From DASUPK01 sp963736685 (GTDB lineage Bacteria > Actinomycetota > Thermoleophilia > Solirubrobacterales > 70-9): a stretch of 64,000 nt of DNA. Where the stretch lies: positions 26,810 through 90,809 of the forward strand of contig CAVTPZ010000019.1 in assembly GCA_963736685.1 (NCBI GenBank), read 5' to 3'. Positions 18,386 to 27,018 of the stretch are shown here, piece after piece; position 1 is the stretch's first letter, and every line of letters starts with the position of its first letter. The translations under genes and the position numbers were made by a program. Under the pieces are notes generated by a model. That model was not told the origin of the DNA. It worked only from the letters and a program-made list of their open reading frames with translations, and searched no databases.

Positions 18386-20395
18386 ATGAGCTACTTCGTC
18401 ACCGGTGCCACCGGGTTCATCGGTCGCAACCTCGTCGAGCAGCTGCTCGAGCGCGAAGGGACGATCTACGTCCTCGTGCGGGAGGGATCGCGCGGCCGCC
18501 TCGAGGAGCTCCTGAACCGCTGGGGGGCGGAGGACGGCCGGATCGTCCCCGTGATCGGCGACCTCTCCCAGGAGCACCTGGGCTGTGCGGATCAGATCTC
18601 GGAGCTCAAGGGCGACGTCGACCACTTCTTCCACCTCGCGGCGATCTACGACATGACCGCGGACGCAGAAAGCCAGCGCATCGCGAACGTCGAGGGCACG
18701 AGGGAGGCGGTCAAGCTCGCCAAGGAGCTCGACGCCAAGCACTTCCACATGGTCAGCTCGATCGCCGCCGCCGGCCTCTACAAGGGGACCTTCACCGAGG
18801 ACATGTTCGAGGAGGCTGAGAAGGTCGACAACCATCCCTACTTCCAGACCAAGCACGAGTCGGAGGCCGTGGTCCGCGAGGAGTCCGAGGTGCCGTGGCG
18901 GGTCTACCGGCCGGGGATCGTCGTCGGGCACTCCGAGACCGGCGAGATGGACAAGGTCGACGGCCCGTATTACTTCTTCAAGCTCCTGCAGCGAGCCCGG
19001 AACGCGGTCCCGAGCTGGTTCCCGGGAATCGGCATCGAGGGGCGGAAGATCAACATCGTCCCGGTCGACTTCGTCGCCAAGGCGATGGACCACATCGCCC
19101 ACATCGAGGGGTTCGACGGACAGGCCTTCCACCTCACCGACCCGAATCCGCTGTCGGCGGGCCAGGTGATCAACGTCTTCGCCAAGGCAGCCCACGCGCC
19201 CGAGGCGGCGCTGCGGATCGACTCGCGGATGTTCGACTTCATCCCGAAACAGGTCCGAGGCGGGCTCACGATGCTGCCACCCGTCAAGCGCATCAGCGAC
19301 CAGGTCCTCGCCGACCTCGGCATCCCGCGCTCGGTGCTCGTCTACATCAACTATCCGACCGACTTCGACTCCACCAAGGCCCAGGCGGCGTTGGAGGGGA
19401 GCGGGATCTCGGTTCCGCCCCTGCCGGGCTACGCCGACCGGCTCTGGGACTACTGGGAGCGCAACCTCGACCCGGATCTCTTCAAGGACCGCTCCCTCTC
19501 CGGGGCGATCGGGGGCAAGGTCGTCCTGATCACCGGAGCCTCCTCGGGAATCGGCAAGGCGTGCGCGGTCAAGTGCGGCGCCGCCGGCGCGGAGGTCCTG
19601 CTCGTCGCCCGAACGCCTGAGAAGCTCGAGGAGACCAGGGTGGAGATCGAGGAGGCGGGGGGCAGCGCGCATATCCATCAGTGCGACCTCTCGGATCTCG
19701 ACGACGTCGAGCGGATGGCGAAGGAGGTGCTCGAGCAGCACGAGCGGGTGGACATCCTCGTCAACAACGCGGGGCGCTCGATCCGGCGCTCGATCGAGAA
19801 CTCCTACGAGCGCTTCCACGACTTCGAGCGGACGATGCAGCTCAACTACTTCGGTGCCCTGCGGCTGATCCTGAGCGTGCTGCCGTCAATGCGCAAGCGG
19901 AGTGCGGGGCGCAAGGGCGGGCACATCATCAACATCAGCTCGATCGGCGTGCAGACCAACACGCCGCGCTTCTCGGCCTACGTCGCGTCCAAGGCCGCGC
20001 TCGACGCCTGGTCCCGGTGCGTCGCCTCGGAGGTGGTCGACGACGGCGTCCACATCACCACCATCCACATGCCGCTGGTGCGGACCCCGATGATCGCCCC
20101 GACCAAGATGTACGACGCCTTCCCGACGATCACCCCCGACCAGGCTGCGGACATGATCTGTGACGCGATGATCCGCAAGCCGAAGAAGGTCGCGACCCGT
20201 CTCGGCAACTTCGGCGAGCTCCTCTACAACGTCGCGCCGAAGGCGTCGGACGCGATTCTGAACACGGCTTACAAGCTCTTCCCCGAATCCAGCGCTGCCA
20301 AGGGCAAGGAGGACGGGAAGCCTGCCGAGAAGGAGCAGGAGCTCTCCACCGAGGGCGTCGCGTTCGCGTACCTGATGCGCGGCGTCCACTGGTAG
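18386..20395 (+). CDS. two-domain SDR, fatty acyl-CoA reductase-like
   Basis: A 669-residue protein made of two Rossmann domains. The first (residues 1-360) is an extended SDR/male-sterility-type domain with VTGATGFIGRNLVEQLLER, Tyr-Lys in HPYFQTKHESE, and YRPGIVVG. The second (about 375-640) is a classical SDR with ITGASSGIGKACAVKCG, NNAG and Ser-Tyr-Lys in ISSIGVQTNTPRFSAYVASK. This architecture matches mycobacterial AcrA1-type acyl-CoA reductases, which make fatty aldehydes or alcohols. ATG 18386 follows the ribosome site GGAGGAGGGG. The next gene, 3 nt away, is an alkyl-DHAP synthase homologue that would use the alcohol. Confidence 0.85.
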   Translation: MSYFVTGATGFIGRNLVEQLLEREGTIYVLVREGSRGRLEELLNRWGAEDGRIVPVIGDLSQEHLGCADQISELKGDVDHFFHLAAIYDMTADAESQRIANVEGTREAVKLAKELDAKHFHMVSSIAAAGLYKGTFTEDMFEEAEKVDNHPYFQTKHESEAVVREESEVPWRVYRPGIVVGHSETGEMDKVDGPYYFFKLLQRARNAVPSWFPGIGIEGRKINIVPVDFVAKAMDHIAHIEGFDGQAFHLTDPNPLSAGQVINVFAKAAHAPEAALRIDSRMFDFIPKQVRGGLTMLPPVKRISDQVLADLGIPRSVLVYINYPTDFDSTKAQAALEGSGISVPPLPGYADRLWDYWERNLDPDLFKDRSLSGAIGGKVVLITGASSGIGKACAVKCGAAGAEVLLVARTPEKLEETRVEIEEAGGSAHIHQCDLSDLDDVERMAKEVLEQHERVDILVNNAGRSIRRSIENSYERFHDFERTMQLNYFGALRLILSVLPSMRKRSAGRKGGHIINISSIGVQTNTPRFSAYVASKAALDAWSRCVASEVVDDGVHITTIHMPLVRTPMIAPTKMYDAFPTITPDQAADMICDAMIRKPKKVATRLGNFGELLYNVAPKASDAILNTAYKLFPESSAAKGKEDGKPAEKEQELSTEGVAFAYLMRGVHW

Positions 20396-20398
20396 GCG

Positions 20399-22030
20399 GT
20401 GGCAACGGCTACCACCCGCCGCCTCAAGCACTGGGGTTGGGGGTACGAGGACCAGCAGCCGCCGCGCGATCAGATCGAGGCGATCGCGAAGGCGGTCACC
20501 GACCGGCTCGGCTTCGAGGTGGACGAGATCGAGGAGGCGGTCCCGCTCGATTCGATCGAGCTGCCCGAGCCTCGCATCCGGCCCCCTAAGCGCTTCGCCG
20601 AGATGTTCTCCGCCGACCGCTACGACCGGGTCGCGCACTCGCTCGGCAAGGCCTACCGGGACGTGGTGCGAGGGTTCAGGGGCGAGTTCTCGAACCCACC
20701 CGATCTGGTCGCCTACCCCGAGTCAGCGGAGGACGTGGACATCATCCTCAACTACTGCGCCGACGAGGGCGCGGCCGCGATCCCGTTCGGCGGCGGCACG
20801 AGCGTGGTCGGTGGAGTGGAACCGCGGATGCGCGAGCAGTACCCGGGCGTGGTCAGCGTCGACCTGAAGCGGATGGATCGGGTGCTCGAGGTGGACGCCG
20901 TCTCGAAGGCGGCCCGGATCCAGGCGGGCGCGACCGGTCCGCTGCTCGAGGAGCAGCTTCGCGAACACGGGCTCACCCTGCGGCACTTCCCGCAGTCATT
21001 CGAGTACTCGACGCTCGGGGGCTGGATCGCCACCCGTGCGGGCGGCCACTTCGCCACCCTCGACACCCACATCGACGACCTGGTCGAGTCGGTCCGGGCG
21101 GTGACGCTGGATGAAGAGTGGGAGAGCAGGCGGCTGCCGGGATCGGGGGCGGGACCCAGCCCGGACCGGATGCTGATCGGGTCCGAGGGGATCCTCGGCG
21201 TGATCGTCGACGCCTGGGTGCGCGTGCGCGAGCGCCCCACCGAGAAGATCTCCTGCGGGGTCGCCTACGACGACTTCGCAACGGGGGCGGAGGCGGTCCG
21301 GAAGATCTCACAGTCGGGCCTCAACCCGTCCAACTGCAGGTTGCTCGATCCGCTCGAGTCGGACACGACCTCCGCCGGGCCGCCTGGGAAGGCGCTGCTG
21401 GTGCTCGGCTTCGAGTCGGCTCACGTCCCGGTCGAGGAGCCCATGTCCCTCGCGCTCGACATCTGCCGCAGCGACGGGGGAGAGCCGGGCGAGATCAGGC
21501 AGGGTCGGGAGCCGGCCTCGGACGGAGACGATGCCGTCAACGCCTGGCGCAGCGCCTTCCTCTCCGCCCCCTACCTGAGGGACTCCCTGGTCGCGTGCGG
21601 AATCCTCTCCGACACCTTCGAGACGGCGATCACCTGGGACCGGTTCCCTACCTTCCACGCCGAGGTGATGGAGACCGCGAGGCGCGTCGTCGCGGAGGCG
21701 AGCGGAACGAAGGTCGACGGAGGGGGCTCGCCGCGAATCAGCTGCCGCTTCACCCATGTCTATCCCGACGGGCCGGCGCCTTACTACACCGTGCTGGCGC
21801 CGGCGAGGCGCGGGGACGAGGTCGCACAGTGGGATGAGATCAAGGCGGCGGTCTCCGACACGCTGATCGACGCGGGCGGCACGATCACCCATCATCACGC
21901 CGTCGGCCGCGATCACCGCCCCTGGTATGACCGGCAGCGTCCCGACCCGTTCGCGGACGCGCTGCGGTCGGCAAAGCGCCGGCTCGACCCGAAAAGCGTG
22001 TTGAACCCAGGCGTGCTGATCGATCCATAA
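20399..22030 (+). CDS. FAD-linked alkyldihydroxyacetonephosphate synthase-like enzyme
   Basis: A 543-residue flavoenzyme. The VAO/PCMH FAD-binding domain has LVAYPESAEDVDIILNYCAD and IPFGGGTSVVGGVEP, then FPQSFEYSTLGGWIATRAGG. The C-terminal cap has the His-rich alkyl-DHAP synthase motif GTITHHHAVGRDHRPW. The family exchanges the acyl chain of acyl-DHAP for a fatty alcohol to make the ether bond. GTG 20399 starts 3 nt after the acyl-CoA reductase stop, so the two are almost surely co-translated. A glycolate-oxidase-type D-2-hydroxyacid dehydrogenase is the alternative, less consistent with the HHH motif and the neighbour. Confidence 0.87.
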   Translation: MATATTRRLKHWGWGYEDQQPPRDQIEAIAKAVTDRLGFEVDEIEEAVPLDSIELPEPRIRPPKRFAEMFSADRYDRVAHSLGKAYRDVVRGFRGEFSNPPDLVAYPESAEDVDIILNYCADEGAAAIPFGGGTSVVGGVEPRMREQYPGVVSVDLKRMDRVLEVDAVSKAARIQAGATGPLLEEQLREHGLTLRHFPQSFEYSTLGGWIATRAGGHFATLDTHIDDLVESVRAVTLDEEWESRRLPGSGAGPSPDRMLIGSEGILGVIVDAWVRVRERPTEKISCGVAYDDFATGAEAVRKISQSGLNPSNCRLLDPLESDTTSAGPPGKALLVLGFESAHVPVEEPMSLALDICRSDGGEPGEIRQGREPASDGDDAVNAWRSAFLSAPYLRDSLVACGILSDTFETAITWDRFPTFHAEVMETARRVVAEASGTKVDGGGSPRISCRFTHVYPDGPAPYYTVLAPARRGDEVAQWDEIKAAVSDTLIDAGGTITHHHAVGRDHRPWYDRQRPDPFADALRSAKRRLDPKSVLNPGVLIDP

Positions 22031-22071
22031 CGCCCGCCGGCCGCGCTGCGGGTCACTACCCTTCCCGCTTC

Positions 22072-23022
22072 ATGGCTGACGCTCTAAAGGAGCGGAGCGA
22101 GCCGGACGTGGCGCAGACGGCCCCGGACGGCGCTCCCGAGAGGCCCCGCCGCGGGCCCGTTCGCGCGGTCGTCAAGGCCCTGCGTCCGCAGGAGTGGGTC
22201 AAGAACACCCTGGTCTTCGCCGGCCTGCTCTTCTCCGCGAAGTTCAAGGATTTCGACGCGGTCGTGGACGCGTCCGTCACCTTCGCCGCCTTCTGCATGG
22301 TCGCCTCGGCCGGCTACCTGGTCAACGACGCTCACGACGTCGCCGAGGACCGCCAGCACCCGACCAAGCGGTTTCGCCCCATCGCCGCCGGCGAGCTCAG
22401 CATCCCGACGGCCATCACGCTCGCCGTGGTGCTTGCCGTTGTGGCGCTCGCAGGCTCGACGGCGCTCGAGGGCCTCGAGGTCGGCGGGCTCGTCCTCGCC
22501 TATGGGGTCGGCACCACGCTCTATTCGTACGTGCTGAAGCACGAGGTGATCCTCGACGTGATGACCATCGCCGGGCTCTTCGTCCTGCGGGTCCTCGCGG
22601 GTGCGGTTGCCGTGGGCGCCGACGCGTCCGCGTTCCTGCTGCTCTGCACGGGAATGGTCGCGCTCTTCCTCGGCTTCACGAAGCGTCGCCAGGAGGCGAC
22701 CTCGGAGCTCCACTCCGGGACCTCGTCGAGGCCGGTGCTCGAGCATTACTCGATCCCCTTCCTCGACCAGATGGTCGCGATGGTCACCGCCTCGACGGTG
22801 ATGAGCTACGCGATCTATGCGGTGAACTCGCCGCTGATCGGCTCGAAGATGCTGGGCACGCTGCCGCCGGTGCTCTACGGGATCTTCCGCTACCTCTATC
22901 TGATCTACGACCGCAAGGACACGCGGTCGACCGACGCGATCCTGCTCGAGGACTACGGCATGATCGGCGCGGCGGTCACCTGGGTCGCCAGTGTGGGCAT
23001 CCTGCTCGCGATCTACCACTAA
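22072..23022 (+). CDS. UbiA-family prenyltransferase, decaprenyl-phosphate phosphoribosyltransferase-like
   Basis: A 316-residue polytopic membrane enzyme. It has the subgroup signatures LRPQEWVKNTLVFAGLLFS, the first Asp motif NDAHDVAEDRQHPTKRFRPI and the second region YSYVLKHEVILDVMTIAG, with LYLIYDRKDTRSTD near the C-terminus. In Corynebacteriales, homologues transfer phosphoribose onto decaprenyl phosphate for arabinan synthesis. ATG 22072 lies 9 nt after TACCCT (22057-22062), so it may be leaderless. Whether the product is used for a cell-wall arabinan here is unknown. Confidence 0.82.
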   Translation: MADALKERSEPDVAQTAPDGAPERPRRGPVRAVVKALRPQEWVKNTLVFAGLLFSAKFKDFDAVVDASVTFAAFCMVASAGYLVNDAHDVAEDRQHPTKRFRPIAAGELSIPTAITLAVVLAVVALAGSTALEGLEVGGLVLAYGVGTTLYSYVLKHEVILDVMTIAGLFVLRVLAGAVAVGADASAFLLLCTGMVALFLGFTKRRQEATSELHSGTSSRPVLEHYSIPFLDQMVAMVTASTVMSYAIYAVNSPLIGSKMLGTLPPVLYGIFRYLYLIYDRKDTRSTDAILLEDYGMIGAAVTWVASVGILLAIYH

Positions 23023-23078
23023 TTCCGCCAGTAGCCGGTACAGATGTTGCTGGCCGGGGCGACCCCTACGGTGGTGGT

Positions 23079-24341
23079 GTGGGTCGAAAGCAGTGGAGTC
23101 TGATCGGGGGGCTGCTGATCGCAACCGCGTTCATCGCGCTCGCGATCCCGGTTGGCGCTCAGGCATCGAAGCGAGCCGTCATCACCTTCCGGATCGCCAA
23201 GATCGGGCAGCCGGGCAACCCGGGCGCCGCGATCACCCCATTCACGGACGCGATCTATTCGTCCTGCTCGGTCGCACCCCCGTCGCCGCCCTGTCAGACG
23301 GTGGGATCGGTGGGTTATCCCTACGGAATCGGCCAGCTCGAGGTGACGGTCCGGCAATACGTCGCCTTCCTCAACACCGCCGATCCGACCGGGCGGGACA
23401 AGAAGGACCTCTACAGCTCCAACGAGAGCTCCGCGGCCTGGCCCAAGTACGGCCAGATCAACTCCAAGCAGAATGCCCGGCCCGGCCGGCACTACTCGGT
23501 CGCCTACCCCGAGTGGGCTGACAAGCCGTACGGGTTCGCCAACTTCCTCAGGGCCGCTCGCTTCGCGAACTCCCTCACGAACGGCAACGTCAAGGTCGTC
23601 GCCGAGGCCCCGTCGATGGCGCTCGGCTACACCTATCAGCTCTACCACGATCGCCTGTCCCCGAAGACCGAGAACGGGATGTACAACCTCAAGCGGCGCA
23701 AGGCGACCCGCACCTCCACGAACGGCTTCGTGATCCCGAGCCAGGACGAGTGGATCAAGGCGGCCTATTTCGACCCCAACGGCGGCGGGATGTACTCGTA
23801 CTGGAAGTACCCGACCAACCCCGGGACCTTCTTCGACCAGCCGACCCAGCTCTCGCCGGATCCGTCGGCACCGAACACGGCGACGCTCAATCCGAAGACG
23901 GGGGATGTCACCAACTCAACGACGCAGCCGCTGTCGATCTACCACGGGTCCTCGTTCCCGACCTGGTGCCCGCCGCAGGTCAGCACCAGCACCTGCAACA
24001 CCGTCAATCCGCTCCACCTCAAGTCAAGCACCTACCAGAAGGCCTACCAGGGGAGCGTCGGCACCGTGGGCCAGGCGAAGACGCTCGGCCCCTGGGGCAC
24101 CCTCGATCAGGGCGGCAACGCGGTCGAGTGGACCGACACGATCACGCCCCCGCCGGCGGGCAAGAAGGGCGCTCGGGTATGGCGCCGCCTCCACGGCGGC
24201 GTCCCCAACGCCCCCGGGTATCAGATGTGGCTCTCTGCGATCGGCCTGCAGCCCCAGGACAACAAGTTCTACAACGCCGTCTACCCGTGGCTCGGCTTCC
24301 GGATCGGCGTGATCGGTGATCCTGGTGCCGCGAAGCGCTAG
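23079..24341 (+). CDS. secreted formylglycine-generating-enzyme-like (SUMF1) domain protein
   Basis: A 420-residue exported protein. GTG 23079 precedes a signal peptide (WSLIGGLLIATAFIALAIPV). The body has the SUMF1/FGE fold landmarks: YGIGQLEVTVRQYVAFLNT, FANFLRAARFANSL, NGFVIPSQDEWIKAAYFDP, a Gly-rich WGTLDQGGNAVEWTD and a final WLGFRIGV. Many such secreted proteins are not true formylglycine makers; the paired catalytic cysteines of FGE are not evident, so I do not assign activity. It follows the UbiA gene by 56 nt and converges with a small secreted protein (4-nt overlap). Confidence 0.8.
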   Translation: MGRKQWSLIGGLLIATAFIALAIPVGAQASKRAVITFRIAKIGQPGNPGAAITPFTDAIYSSCSVAPPSPPCQTVGSVGYPYGIGQLEVTVRQYVAFLNTADPTGRDKKDLYSSNESSAAWPKYGQINSKQNARPGRHYSVAYPEWADKPYGFANFLRAARFANSLTNGNVKVVAEAPSMALGYTYQLYHDRLSPKTENGMYNLKRRKATRTSTNGFVIPSQDEWIKAAYFDPNGGGMYSYWKYPTNPGTFFDQPTQLSPDPSAPNTATLNPKTGDVTNSTTQPLSIYHGSSFPTWCPPQVSTSTCNTVNPLHLKSSTYQKAYQGSVGTVGQAKTLGPWGTLDQGGNAVEWTDTITPPPAGKKGARVWRRLHGGVPNAPGYQMWLSAIGLQPQDNKFYNAVYPWLGFRIGVIGDPGAAKR

Positions 24342-24601
24342 AGCGGGAAGGTGACGATCTTGCGGTCGAGGATGCAGCGTCCCTGGTTCCCGCCGCCCGA
24401 GCAGGTGTACCCCTGCAGCGAGTGAGCGTGGGTCTTCGCGTACTCGCTGGCGATGCGCTTGGCCTTCGAGCAGGCCACCTTGGCGGCACGGACTCCGCCA
24501 CCGCAGTTCTGAAGGCCCGCCGCCGAGCCGGAGGAGACTGGGAACGCGAGCACGACCGCGATCACGACGAGGGCGAGCAGGTGAATACGACGGATCGACA
24601 T
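24338..24601 (-). CDS. small secreted cysteine-containing protein
   Basis: An 87-residue ORF with a signal peptide (RRIHLLALVVIAVVLAFPVS SGSA) and a mature part of about 58 residues holding four cysteines (LQNCGGG, VACSKAK, YTCSGGG, GRCILD), enough for two disulfides. No family recognised. It overlaps the convergent FGE-like gene by 4 nt and diverges from the acyl-CoA dehydrogenase operon. Confidence 0.7.
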   Translation of the reverse strand: MSIRRIHLLALVVIAVVLAFPVSSGSAAGLQNCGGGVRAAKVACSKAKRIASEYAKTHAHSLQGYTCSGGGNQGRCILDRKIVTFPL

Positions 24602-24666
24602 GTGTCCGGCATCGGCATGCTCGCCAGGGCGCCTGAGTGGGCCCCTTTCGACCTGGACATCTGGAC

Positions 24667-24688
24667 TGACTGGCCAGTCGGCCAGTCA
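24667..24688. promoter_or_regulatory. perfect inverted-repeat operator upstream of the acyl-CoA dehydrogenase pair
   Basis: Arms TGACTGGCC (24667-24675) and GGCCAGTCA (24680-24688) are perfectly complementary with a 4-nt centre AGTC. The site ends 2 bp before the putative -10 TAGAGT (24691-24696), covering the spacer of the promoter. Size and placement fit a TetR-type repressor site; no regulator gene is adjacent. Confidence 0.65.
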
Positions 24689-24703
24689 TATAGAGTCCGA
24701 AAA

Positions 24704-25852
24704 ATGGACCTGACGCTGACCGACTCGGAGGCCGCCTTCCGAGATGAGGTTCGGAGCTGGCTGGAGGAGAATCACCCCGGCCCTTCGCCCGAGGGCGACG
24801 ATCAGGCCGAGTTCGAGTTCCGGCGCGCCTGGCAGAAGAAGATGCACGAGGCAGGCTGGGCGGGCCTCTCCTGGCCCGAGGAGTACGGCGGCAAGGGTGC
24901 GACTCTGATCGAGCAGTCGATCTTCAACGAGGAACTGGCCCGCCAGCGCGTGCCGCTCCCGGCGAACGTGCTTGGCCTCGTCATGGGCGGCCCCGTCGTG
25001 ATCGCTCACGGCGACGAGGACCAGAAGGAGCGCTACCTGGAGCCGATCCTCTCCGGCGAGGAGATCTGGTGCCAGGGCTTCTCGGAGCCGGAGTCGGGCT
25101 CGGATCTGGCTTCGCTCAAGACCCGCGCCGTCAAGACCGACTCGAACGAGGGCACCTGGAAGGTGACAGGCCAGAAGGTCTGGACCACCTACGCCCACGA
25201 GGCCAAGTACTGCATGCTCCTCGCCCGCACCGACCAGGACGCACCCAAGCACAAGGGCATCACCTACTTCATCCTCGACATGGACCAGCCGAACGTCGAC
25301 GTGAGGCCCCTGCGCCAGATCACCGGCGAGGCCGAGTTCAACGAGATCTTCCTCGAGGAGGCCGAGATCCCGGAGGAGAACGTCATCGGCCAGGTGGGCG
25401 GCGGCTGGGGGGTCGCGATCACCACCCTCATGTTCGAGCGCGCCGGATTGGGCGCGGCCGCTGTCATGGGCCTGAAGAGGTCGATGGAGGACCTGCTGGC
25501 CGTGATCAGCGAGCGAGGCCTCGACGAGGACCCCGTGATCCGCCAGCGAATCGCCGACCTGCAGATCGGGATCGAGGCGATGCGCCTGGGCGCCCTGCGC
25601 TCGCTGACCGCGACGATGAAGAGTGGGATCCCCGGCCCCGAGGGCTCGCTCTCGAAGTGGCAGTGGGCCGACTACAACCAGGCGCTGACCGAGCTCGGCA
25701 ACGAGGTGCTCGGCCCCGAGGGGATGCGCGTCAACACCGAGTGGAGCTACCGCTTCCTGCGCTCGCGGGCCAACTCGATCGAGGGTGGCACGACCGAGGT
25801 GCTCAAGAACATCATCGCCGAGCGCGTGCTCGGCCTACCACGTCTGAGGTGA
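24704..25852 (+). CDS. acyl-CoA dehydrogenase (first of a pair)
   Basis: A 382-residue FAD enzyme of the acyl-CoA dehydrogenase family, oxidising an acyl-CoA at C2-C3. Landmarks are LSWPEEYGGKGATLIEQSIF, the FAD/substrate strand WCQGFSEPESGSDLASLKT, WTTYAHEAKYCMLLART and the C-terminal RANSIEGGTTEVLKNIIAERVLGLPR. ATG 24704 is 7 nt after TAGAGT, so leaderless, with an operator just upstream. A second, shorter family member follows 70 bp later, as in the heteromeric FadE pairs used for sterol or branched side chains. The substrate is not predictable. Confidence 0.9.
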   Translation: MDLTLTDSEAAFRDEVRSWLEENHPGPSPEGDDQAEFEFRRAWQKKMHEAGWAGLSWPEEYGGKGATLIEQSIFNEELARQRVPLPANVLGLVMGGPVVIAHGDEDQKERYLEPILSGEEIWCQGFSEPESGSDLASLKTRAVKTDSNEGTWKVTGQKVWTTYAHEAKYCMLLARTDQDAPKHKGITYFILDMDQPNVDVRPLRQITGEAEFNEIFLEEAEIPEENVIGQVGGGWGVAITTLMFERAGLGAAAVMGLKRSMEDLLAVISERGLDEDPVIRQRIADLQIGIEAMRLGALRSLTATMKSGIPGPEGSLSKWQWADYNQALTELGNEVLGPEGMRVNTEWSYRFLRSRANSIEGGTTEVLKNIIAERVLGLPRLR

Positions 25853-25918
25853 CCATGAACGCAACTCCGAGTACGCGCGAAGAGGTGTTCTGGGTGCTCG
25901 GCCTACCACGTCTGAGGT
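25826..25918 (+). repeat. 25-bp direct repeat, two copies 68 bp apart
   Basis: The sequence at 25826-25850 (GTGCTCGGCCTACCACGTCT plus GAGGT) recurs exactly at 25894-25918. The first copy is the last codons of the first dehydrogenase; the second ends just before the GTG of the next gene. It looks like a local duplication of the gene end. Confidence 0.9.
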
Positions 25919-25920
25919 AG
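25855..25920 (+). CDS. 21-residue micro-ORF ending in a duplicate of the upstream C-terminus
   Basis: ATG 25855 opens MNATPSTREEVFWVLGLPRL plus a final R, ending at TAG 25920, three bases before the next gene's GTG. Its last eight residues VLGLPRLR equal the C-terminus of the first dehydrogenase. It may be a by-product of the duplication, or a coupling ORF between the two genes. Confidence 0.3.
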   Translation: MNATPSTREEVFWVLGLPRLR

Positions 25921-25922
25921 CC

Positions 25923-26960
25923 GTGAACTTCGACCTGAACGACGAGCAGCAGGAGATCAAGCGAACCGCGAAGGAGTTCCTCGCCTCTCGCTTCAAGCCC
26001 GAGAAGGTGAGGGAGCTCGCCGAGGCCCGCTCCTACGACGACGCCCTCTGGAAGGAGATCTCCGAGCTCGGCTGGCCCGGGATCGCGATCTCCGAAGATG
26101 ACGGCGGCCAGGGGCTCGGGATGGTCGAGCTCGCCGTGCTGCTCGAGGAATCCGGCTACGCCTGCGCGCCCAGCCCACTGCTCGGCAGTGCCGGAGCCGC
26201 GCTGGTCATCTCGGCGGCCGGCTCCGACGAGCAGCGCGCCGAGTGGCTCCCCAAGCTCGCCAGCGGCGAGGCAACCGGCTCCTTCGGCGGCTACGCCGAC
26301 GGCCAGAGCACGCTCTTCTGCGACCTGCCCACGGCCGACGTGGTCGTCACGTTCGACGGAGAGGGTGCGCTGGTCGCCCCGGCCTCGGAGGTCGATTTCG
26401 AGCCCTTCGAGGCGATCGACGCCACCCGCTCCTACGCACTGGTCTCCGAGGCCGCCGGCGAACGGCTGGCCGGCGACGTCGACGGTGGCCGCGACCGCGT
26501 GGCGGTGGCGATCGCCGCGGAGCTCACCGGCATCGCCCAGCGGACGATGGAGATGGCTGTCGAATACGCGCGCGAACGCCAGCAGTTCGGCCGCCCGATC
26601 GGGGCGTACCAGGGCGTGGGCCACCGTTGTGCGGCGATGCTTCTCGCCACCGAGGAGTCTCGCTCACTCACCTACTTCGCCTCCTGGACTGCCGACGCCG
26701 AACCCGAGTCGCTGCCGCTGGCCGCCGCAATGGCCGGCGCACGCTCCGCCGACGCCGGCTGGCAGGTGCCGGCGTCCGCCCTCCAGGTCTTCGGCGGCAT
26801 CGGCTTCACCTGGGAGCACGACCTCCAGTTTTGGCTCAAGCGCGGCCGAGTGGCCGGGCGCATGCTCGGCACGCCGCGCGATCATCGCGAGCGGGTGGCC
26901 GACCTCTCCGGCATGGGCGCAGCGGCCACCAGGCCGCAGCAATTGGGAGCGGCGGCCTAG
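25923..26960 (+). CDS. acyl-CoA dehydrogenase (second of a pair)
   Basis: A 345-residue family member starting NFDLNDEQQEIKRTAKEFLA, with GWPGIAISEDDGGQGLGMVE, AVEYARERQQFGRPIGAYQG and ALQVFGGIGFTWEHDLQFWLKR. It is shorter than its partner and its mid-domain is abbreviated, as in the non-catalytic or complementing subunit of alpha2beta2 acyl-CoA dehydrogenases. GTG 25923 is 2 nt after a micro-ORF. It is expected to form a heteromer with the upstream protein, an inference from pairing. Confidence 0.88.
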   Translation: MNFDLNDEQQEIKRTAKEFLASRFKPEKVRELAEARSYDDALWKEISELGWPGIAISEDDGGQGLGMVELAVLLEESGYACAPSPLLGSAGAALVISAAGSDEQRAEWLPKLASGEATGSFGGYADGQSTLFCDLPTADVVVTFDGEGALVAPASEVDFEPFEAIDATRSYALVSEAAGERLAGDVDGGRDRVAVAIAAELTGIAQRTMEMAVEYARERQQFGRPIGAYQGVGHRCAAMLLATEESRSLTYFASWTADAEPESLPLAAAMAGARSADAGWQVPASALQVFGGIGFTWEHDLQFWLKRGRVAGRMLGTPRDHRERVADLSGMGAAATRPQQLGAAA

Positions 26961-27018
26961 CCGCCGCGACTGATGCTGGGCGGCCGCCTCGTGGCCGCGA
27001 TTGATGGCGAAGCCATGG

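Noticed and set aside
18302..19819. 505-codon open frame on the minus strand
   Set aside because: Antisense to the acyl-CoA reductase gene; composition is that of a shadow frame.
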